Positions 49,701 to 58,700 of a DNA stretch of 64,000 bases are shown in pieces (the first letter of the stretch is position 1; each line of letters begins with the position of its first letter). The translations under genes and the position numbers were made by a program. The notes beneath the pieces were generated by a model. That model saw nothing but the letters and a program-made list of their open reading frames with translations. It did not search any database and was not told the DNA's origin. Location: contig OZ025252.1 in NCBI GenBank assembly GCA_964019135.1, positions 3,736,823 through 3,800,822 of the forward strand, given 5' to 3'. The DNA comes from Arenicola marina. Its lineage: Eukaryota > Annelida > Polychaeta > Arenicolidae.

Positions 49701-52700
49701 CCACACAGTCGCCATGTCTGTGTGGTCGTAGGATAAAGATCCCATGTCCTTCTTCGCAGAGAGTAGGGGGTTACCCCCGGGGACTGACAAGGCTCCACTC
49801 TCCCTTCCTTCTCCCATTGACGCGATATGACCAAAAGTGGTTAAAGCGTCCTGAATTGAATAAACAACCATGCAATCGTCTGATGCAACTTCAAATGCAA
49901 CCACTGTGCATGCACAAACAGTGCTCGTCATCATCATAGCGAGTATCGAAGCCTGCTTCGGCTGTACATGTGCGGTCGCAAATGAGTAGGGGATGACTCT
50001 CGGGTATCTTATTACCTTCTTTCCTCACCCTTCCCATTGTCGCCATACGAGATACGCAGGTTAAGGTGTACTACTTGGATCGATCAATCAATTAAAATCA
50101 GCTATACATGTGGTAAAGAGGTGGCCTGGAGCAATATTTTACATTCTTGCGCAATATTAAAGTTACCAATACAGCAATATTTTCCTTGAGACACTTTTAA
50201 CTTAAAATGATGCATTTATTTTCTGAGCATATAGAAGTACCCATTTATTGTACATCATAAATAACTGGAGATGTTGTTAATCTACTATAATTTCTCATAG
50301 AGGGTTAACATTCACACAGTCAGACAATGCGTCCAGAACGTTTTTCCAAAATATTTTCAATATAATGTAGGTAATCAATTGCTGTAATAGCAGCTTTAAT
50401 TATTTTCAAAATACGAATGACGTCACCACTAGATAAAGACTTCACTCAGGATAATGACCCCTCCTCCCTAGGGGCAGGGGCTTACCCCCCAGACTTGGCT
50501 CCTCTCTACCGTAATACTCCCCAATGTGACGATGTGACCTACAGCAAGAGGTTACAACATCATAATTAACCCAAGCAGGCACCCGGCACCAGCCTTGAGT
50601 ACGTGTTAATGTCTCTGCAGTTTGAGACGTGTAAGCGAGTGGTGAAGCTGATGACCTGTCCCCTGCTGCTGGAGCAGGCCGGCAAGAGCACCGTGGAGAA
50701 CTGTCTGGTCATCATAGCTCTCTCACTGGCCATGGTGAGTGCATCTCCAGACCTCATGCTCTTGCTTATGTATGCTTGCTTTACTATCAGCTAGCCCAAG
50801 TCTGTTTTTTTGTGCTTTTCCTTTTACTATTACTTTTATTACAAAATTTAATTCTTTGGGCGGCTCTAGTGCCAGCGGCCTCACGTGGCCTTAATCGGTT
50901 AACGGTCTCCTCGAATAAGTGTGATTCATACTGTTATTTTTGACGAAAAAATTTGGTTTATTTTATCATGTACACGCTTTGTTGAATAAACGAATCCATC
51001 CATCCATCCATCCATCATGGTGAGGCTTGTAATGATGATATGGTATATGGCAAAATATAATCAAGAATATCTATGTTTTGCTTATATGTACAGGAAATAT
51101 ATTCCCGCGTTTCATCATTCGAGGCACAGCGCCCATCCAATCTAACAATTTGTGGCCAAGTTTCCTTAGCAATGAGTGCTTGACGGTTTGACACCCAGAA
51201 TTTTGGTTTGCTAGCGGATGGGAGCCTGCCATGGAACTACAACCCGCCCTGCCTTGTATACACGTGTTCCTGGTACAAAATGAAGCATGTTTCTGGTGTG
51301 TTGTAGGTGATGGACGGGACTACAACCCACCCTGCCTTGTATCCACGTGTTCCTGGTACAAAATGAAGCATGTTTCTGGTGTTGTAGGTGATGGCCGGGA
51401 CAGGTAACCTGGAGGTGCTGCGTCTGTGTCGCTGCCTGCGGGCCCGCGTGGGCCAGTCCTACAACTTCGTGCTGTACGGGTCCCACATGAACGTCAGCAT
51501 GGCCATCGGGCTCCTCTTCTTGGGGGGCGGCCGGTGAGAATACTTCACACTGTACAGGAGGCCTCCCTGATGCAGTAGTTAGGGCACTAGTCCGCAAATC
51601 AATATTATGGTTATCTTAAACCTTGTCTGCTGGCGATGAGACTTTGTATCACCACAATTATTCTTCTCAATAAAACTTTATATGAACTAACATATGTTTA
51701 ATATCATTGGTACGTAACATGCCACAGATCAAATATTATTATTTCCTTCTTCGCTAAGAGTAGGGTATTATCCCGGGGACATGGCTCCACTCTCCCTTCC
51801 TTCTTTCATTGACGCGATATGACCAAAAGTGGTTAACGCGTCCTGAATATGCAACGAACCCACACTGACGGCGAGCGTCACTTGTCATTGTCACCTCGCC
51901 ATTTGGTCGTGCGGGTTGCTTCCCACACTGACGGCGAGCGTCACTTGTCATTGTCACCCCGCCATTTGGTCGTGCATGTTGCTTCCCACGCTGACGGCGA
52001 GCGTCCCTTGTCATTGTCACCTCGCCATTTGGTCGTGCATGTTGCTTCCCACGCTGACGGCGAGCGTCACTTGTCATTGTCACCTCGCCATTTGGTCGTG
52101 CATGTTGCTTCCCACGCTGACGGCGAGCGTCACTTGTCATTGTCACCTCGCCATTTGGTCGTGCGGGTTGCTTCCCACGCTGACGGCGAGCGTCCCTTGT
52201 CATTGTCACCTCGCCATTTGGTCGTGCATGTTGCTTCCCACGCTGACGGCGAGCGTCACTTGTCATTGTCACCTCGCCATTTGGTCGTGCATGTTGCTTC
52301 CCACCCTGACGTCAAGCGTCCCTTGCAGGTACACGCTGAGCACACGGCCCGAGTCCGTGGCCGCCATGCTGTGTGCCTTCTTCCCCAAGTTCCCCATCCA
52401 CAGCAACGACAACAGGTAAACACCATTCACCGTCTGATCAGTGCTATGTCAGCCGACGCTGCAGCCGTGCGATAAGCTGCACCCATATTAAACCGGGTAA
52501 CCTGCCCCTATATTAAACCGGGTAACCTGCACCCATATTAAACCGGGTAACCTGCACACATATTTAGCCGGGTAACCTGCACCCATATTAAACCGGGTAA
52601 CCTGCCCCTATATTAAACTGGGTAACCTGCACCCATATTAAACCGGGTAACCTGCACACATATTTAGCCGGGTAACCTGCACCCATATTAAACCGGGTAA

Positions 52701-55700
52701 CCTGCCCCTATATTAAACCGGGTAACCTGCACACATATTTAACCGGGTAACCTGCACCCATATTAAACCGGGTAACCTGCCCCTATATTAAACCGGGTAA
52801 CCTGCACACATATTTAACCGGGTAACCTGCACACATATTTAACCGGGTAACCTGCACACATATTTAACCGGGTAGCATGCACCCTTATTTAACCGGGTAA
52901 CCTGCCCCCATATTTAACCGGGTAGCATGCACCCTTATTTAACCGGGTAACCTGCACACATATTTAACCGGGTAGCATGCACTCTTATTTAACTGGGTAA
53001 TCTGCCCCTATACTTAACCGGGTAGCATGCACCCTTATTTAACTGGGTAACCTGCCCCCATATATAACCGGGTAGCATGCACCCATATTTAACCGGGTAG
53101 CATGCACCCTTATTTAACCGGGTAACTTGCCCCCTTATTTAACCAGGTAACCTGCCCCCATATTTAACCGGGTAGCATGCACCCTTATTTAACCGGGTAA
53201 CCTAACCCCATATTTAACCGGGTAGCATGCACCCTTATTTAACCGGGTAACCTGCCCCCGTATTTAACCGGGTAGCATGCACCCTTATTTAACCGGGTAA
53301 CCTGCCCCCATATTTAACCGGGTAGCATGCACCCTTATTTAACCGGGTAACCTGCCCCCATATTTAACCGGGTAACCTGCACCCATATTAAACCGGGTAA
53401 CCTGCACCCATATTAAACCGGGTAACCTGCACACATATTACACCGGGTAACCTGCACACATATTTAACCGGGTAACCTGCCCCCATATTTAACCGGGTAG
53501 CATGCACCCTTATTTAACCGGGTAACCTGCCCCCATATTTAACCGGGTAGCATGCACCCTTATTTAACCGGGTAACCTGCACCCATATTTAACTGGGTAA
53601 CCTGCCCCCATATTTAACCGGGTAACCTGCCCCCATATTTAACCGGGTAGCATGCACCCTTATTTAACCGGGTAACCTGCCCCCATATTTAACCGGGTAG
53701 CATGCACCCTTATTTAACCGGGTAACCTGCCCCCATATTTAACCGGGTAGCATGCACCCTTATTTAACCGGGTAACCTGCCCCCATATTTAACCGGGTAG
53801 CATGCACCCATATTTAACCGGGTAGCATGCACCCATATTTAACCGGGTAAACTGCCCCCATATTTAACCGGGTAACCTGCCCCAATATTTAACCGGGTAG
53901 TATGCACCCTTATTTAACCGGGTAACTTGCCCCCATATTTAACCGGGTAGCATGCACCTTTATTTAACCGGGTAACCTGCCCCCATATTTAACCGGGTAG
54001 CATGCCCCCTTATTTAACCGGGTAACCTGCCCCCATATGAAACCGGGTAGCATGCACCCTTATTTAACCGGGTAAACTGCACCCATATTTAACCGGGTAA
54101 ACTGCACCATATTAAACCGGGTAACCTGCATACATATTTAACCTGGTACCATGCACCCATATTTAATCCTGTCACCTGCACCCATATTTAACCGGGTAAC
54201 CTGCCCCTATATGTAACCGGGTAACGTGCACCCATATTTAACCGGGTAACTTGCACCCATATTTAACCGGGTAACCTGCACCCATATTTAACCGGGTAAC
54301 CTGCACCCTTATATAACCGGGTAATCTGCACCCATATTTAACCGGGTAACCTGCACCCATATACGCGGGAGCGGTACAGTCTGCAAAATCGCGTGACTAC
54401 ATACTAATTACCAATGCGCATTGATCGGGATTTATATTTCCTTTGCGTGGAATACTGTCTTTTGTATTTGTGAATGAAATTTATATGTTATTAACGGACT
54501 AATGGAGATGTATGACGTTAGACACCTGATGTTAATATCCTGTGTGTGCGGTGTAGGTACCACCTGCAGGCCTTCAGACACCTCTACGTCTTGGCGGCCG
54601 AGCCACGCGTCCTCATTCCAAAAGATGTGGACAGCGGATTGGCAAGATACGTCCCCCTAGACATCATCTTTGAGGTGAGTTGGAATCTGTGACCAGACGT
54701 TTTCTTTGAGGTGAATCGGGAGCTACGACTCTAGACACTCAATTGGAAGTTAGTCGGGATTTATTATTCTAGACAATCTCTCTGAGGTGAGTAGTAAACT
54801 GTAAGTCGAGAAATCATTTCTTTATTATTTAGTTCAATGCCGGTTTATCTTATGGTTAATCGTTGCTAAAAATATCTTAACATTCTTAGTTGCTAGTCCA
54901 GTATTTTAAATTTGTCTTTTGGCAAGTCATTTGGTTTGCGGAAAAATAATACCAATTGGAGGGCGCACTGTTTATGGCCAAGACGTGACTAATGATACTT
55001 ATTCATGTTTTGCTTCATTCAGAATACTCAGGATTACAACAACCGGAAGTTCTCCTGCATGGCACCATGTATATTGCCTGAGCTGAGTAGCATACGAGAG
55101 GTAAAGAATCAGCGAACTATGAGAGTACTCATGAAAATCATTTATTGCATAACAAAATCTACATAGTAATCTAAAGATCTATATGCGTGAATATTATATT
55201 ACACATACACATATAGATTTATATCAGTTTAACAGATATACATATAGATATGTATAAATACAAATATATATCATGCACGATTTGTGTGCCAAGTAAATAA
55301 ATAATTACAACGTATTCCTATATGTTAACGAGTTACGGGACTTTACAGCTCCACTCAGTTTTGTTCTCTATACTTGGCCCTTTTTCTCTAACCTAAGTGA
55401 CTTTAACTAGCCATGCTAACCTACATATACACAGCGCATGACGTTACTTTGGTATTCTGGGCTTCTGTGTTGGAATATGGACTATATATATCTCTCACTT
55501 ACACTTTTAGGTCAAGATTCGTGGACCTCGTTACAAGCCTATCTGCTTCCAGAAGCACAAGAACTGGGATATGCTGAAGTGAGTAAAAATGTGTTATTGT
55601 GGATAGGTGATCGGGTGTGTCGCAAGCAAAATATCGCATACATGCTGTTGTAGCGCATTTCTATGACGCCGACCTTTCATATAGTGATTAATTTATATTA

Positions 55701-58700
55701 AAACTGGGGCAACGTTTATTGACTATCTGTGATATGTTGGTTATTTGTACATTTTAGAACTGTTGCAGTGCACTTGTTTATTGACAATCGTTGACGTTTT
55801 AGGTATAAATGAGTGTCATGATGGTTGTTTTGTCACTTCACGCCTTATTGTTTAAAAATTATATTACTAAAGAGCTTGCTGCCTTTTCTGGAATAATAGA
55901 CTATTTAGGATAGATCAAGTTAACTGGTCTGTCGATGTTTGCAGCGCGATCCTGTCTGGCAGTGGCCACATGTTCGTCAAGCAGCGTGCTGGCCACCTTT
56001 CCTACTCGGCAGATCCTCAGGTAACGTTATACAAAGCGACTCGCTCTCAGCTCTCACATAATCTAAAACACCCTCAGTTCATTATTGTTTCGCGAGTTGG
56101 CCGTGCAGACAAAAAAGAGCTGTAAGGAAGAATTTGTATTTAAAGTGTCTCAAAAGGCAAAGAAATATCGGGAGAGCGGCTATAGGTGTAACGTTCCCAT
56201 GGCTTGCATTGTTTTACACGCTAAATGTTATATTGAACACATTTTCATGCCAACTAACTGAGGGTTCTATGATGTCTGTGTGTTTCTAGGGATATCACAG
56301 CGTGTTGCTGCAGTCGCTGACCGGGGAACCTCCGCTTGGAAGAGTCATCAAGGCAAGCTCATCGGCCTCTAACTCAAAGTCTCATATCGCTAAGCATATC
56401 AGTATTTCTGGCTATTATACAAGATTATCTTAAAGCGGGTGGCCAACATAATTTAATCGCGATCTGCACCGAAAGTCTACATCTTAAAATTAATTGGCGA
56501 GTGTTAACGCTTCGTTTCGAGCGACTGGTAAGGAGAAAAAAATTAAGGCAACCCGCCCCCATCAATGTCGAGCAGCGCGCCATTTTGCCGGAGCAAGTGA
56601 CGCATATTGTGACTATTCATATGGCGCCGCCTTACGTTACAGCTCGCGGAGAGATCAGGGCCGTGATTTATAGATGAACAGCGGCAGTTCCAAGCCGTGC
56701 AGTAGCGCAAGATCTTAGCCTTTCATGGAAAAGTACCGTTCAAACAAATTGATATACGTCTTGCGACGATTGAATCCGCAACAATGCCATGATTGGAGTT
56801 GGAATCGCAGCTATTTATACTAGCGATTATCATGCGCTCTTGTTTTGCTCACACAATAGGCGCAATTTCCGGTTTGAATAAATTAGACTATCGCCTCCTG
56901 ATTGGTCAATCGCGGACACGCCTCCAAAAAGGGCTGCCGCCTGGGTAGGCGACGAAATCATGCCTGGCGGTCATTTCTAACTGCTATGGTGAGCTACAGA
57001 TAGAACGAAAAATTCTGTAAGGATAGGCAATTGAGTATTATACATTCTGGAGGATAGGCAATTGAGTATTATATGAATCGGTAAAGCAGCGTTAGAGGCC
57101 AGGCTGGCGGTTCCCTCTAAGTTAATTGTGACGCTACTATAACGTGTCTTAGGCCGAGCGCCCTGTTTTGTATGTGAAGAGGGTGTCAAAGAGTCAGTTT
57201 TCTAATCGGACGGTATTTTTGTTCGCTTTCAGACGGACGACATCAAGTCGTTTTCTTCGGACCCACGCATCCTGGCATTTGCCGAATTCTTTTGCAATTC
57301 GGACAAGGAACAGGTGGCTATCATTATACATTTTATAGTGTACGGTATATTAAAAAGAAAACAAGAATATGGCCTCGGTTATTAGTAATTACCTCGAGAA
57401 GTGAAAGACTTGTATTTTTTTTAAAACCAAAGCGACCAAGAACTTGTTGTCTCCACTCGCAACGAAGATGCTGGAGAAATGCACAGACTCATGGTGCGGC
57501 CGTTGCAGCCGATATTGTCTTGTACTCACTAGGGGGCAGTACCTGATGGTGGGTATTAGCCATACTCACTAGGGGGCAGTGCCTGATGGTGGGTATTAGC
57601 CATAGCTAACACGATCAGTTTTCGTAATGCCACGAAGAACCGTCTGACAATATGATGGTGTACTTGTGTTAGCAGTCAAAACGTTCCACGCAAGAATGTT
57701 TTGTGGGGCTGTTGTACATTTAGCAGGCTTCACTAGTTTCTTCGACTGGAACTTCTTCCCATAAAAAGTACATCATCTTGGCTTACTGCAGCCGAAAAGG
57801 CTGGCAGATACAGGAACACTTCCTAAATAAATGTACGGTCATCCCGTTTTACCGCATCCGAAAAGGCTGGGAGATAGAGGATACCCTTTCTAAATAAATG
57901 TACGGTCATCCCGTTTTACCGCATCCGAAAAGGCTGGGAGATAGAGGATACCCTTTCTAAATAAATGTACAGTCATCCCGTTTTACCGCATCCGAAAAGG
58001 CTGGGAGATAGAGGAAACCCTTTCTAAATAAATGTACGGTCATCCCGTTTTACCGCATCCGAAAAGGCTGGGAGATAGAGGATACCCTTTCTAAATAAAT
58101 GTACGGTCATCCCGTTTTACCGCAGCCAAAAAGGCTGGCAGATTCAGGAGACCGGTCAGGGACGCACACTTAGCGATGTGAGCCTGACGTGTGACTGATT
58201 GTTTCTTTGGTGGTTTGCAGGATTACCAGATGAGGCAGTTCCTGTCACGTGTCTTGTACGAGTGTGTCTCCCAGGAGAAGCTGGAGGCCCTTCCTGTGTA
58301 CATGGCCCTACAGAAGGTGAGGCGACGGAGGCCAAAAACACACGCGCACACTTGTCACTGCATTTTGGAGCGATTTTTATTTATTTTGAACAGTACAAGA
58401 AAAAAATGATGCCGTTAATGTAAATCATGATTAATATGCTTCAAATAGTTTTTACTTAAATATCATTCAGTTTTTAGTGTCTGGTTCTATTGTTTCTTTC
58501 CCTCATATCTTGCTTTGGGTGTCCTGTCAATGGAATTAATCGCGCTAATTGTTTTAGATTAAAATTGTCATTAATTAAATTGGAGCTGTTTGTGTTATAA
58601 TCATAATTGTTTTGCTAACAATCACCTTCTAAAGTGTATTACTGCAGTCCTTACACTCGCTACCCGCCAAGTATAACCTTTCTTTCCGCGCAAGTGTCCG

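Noticed and set aside
51754..52475. Open frames of 170-208 codons on both strands over the intron 43 array
   Set aside because: A unit length of 63 keeps frames open. They overlap exon 44 in the wrong frame.
52485..54365. CRISPR-like array
   Set aside because: Units are directly contiguous without unique spacers, and the locus is inside an animal gene intron.
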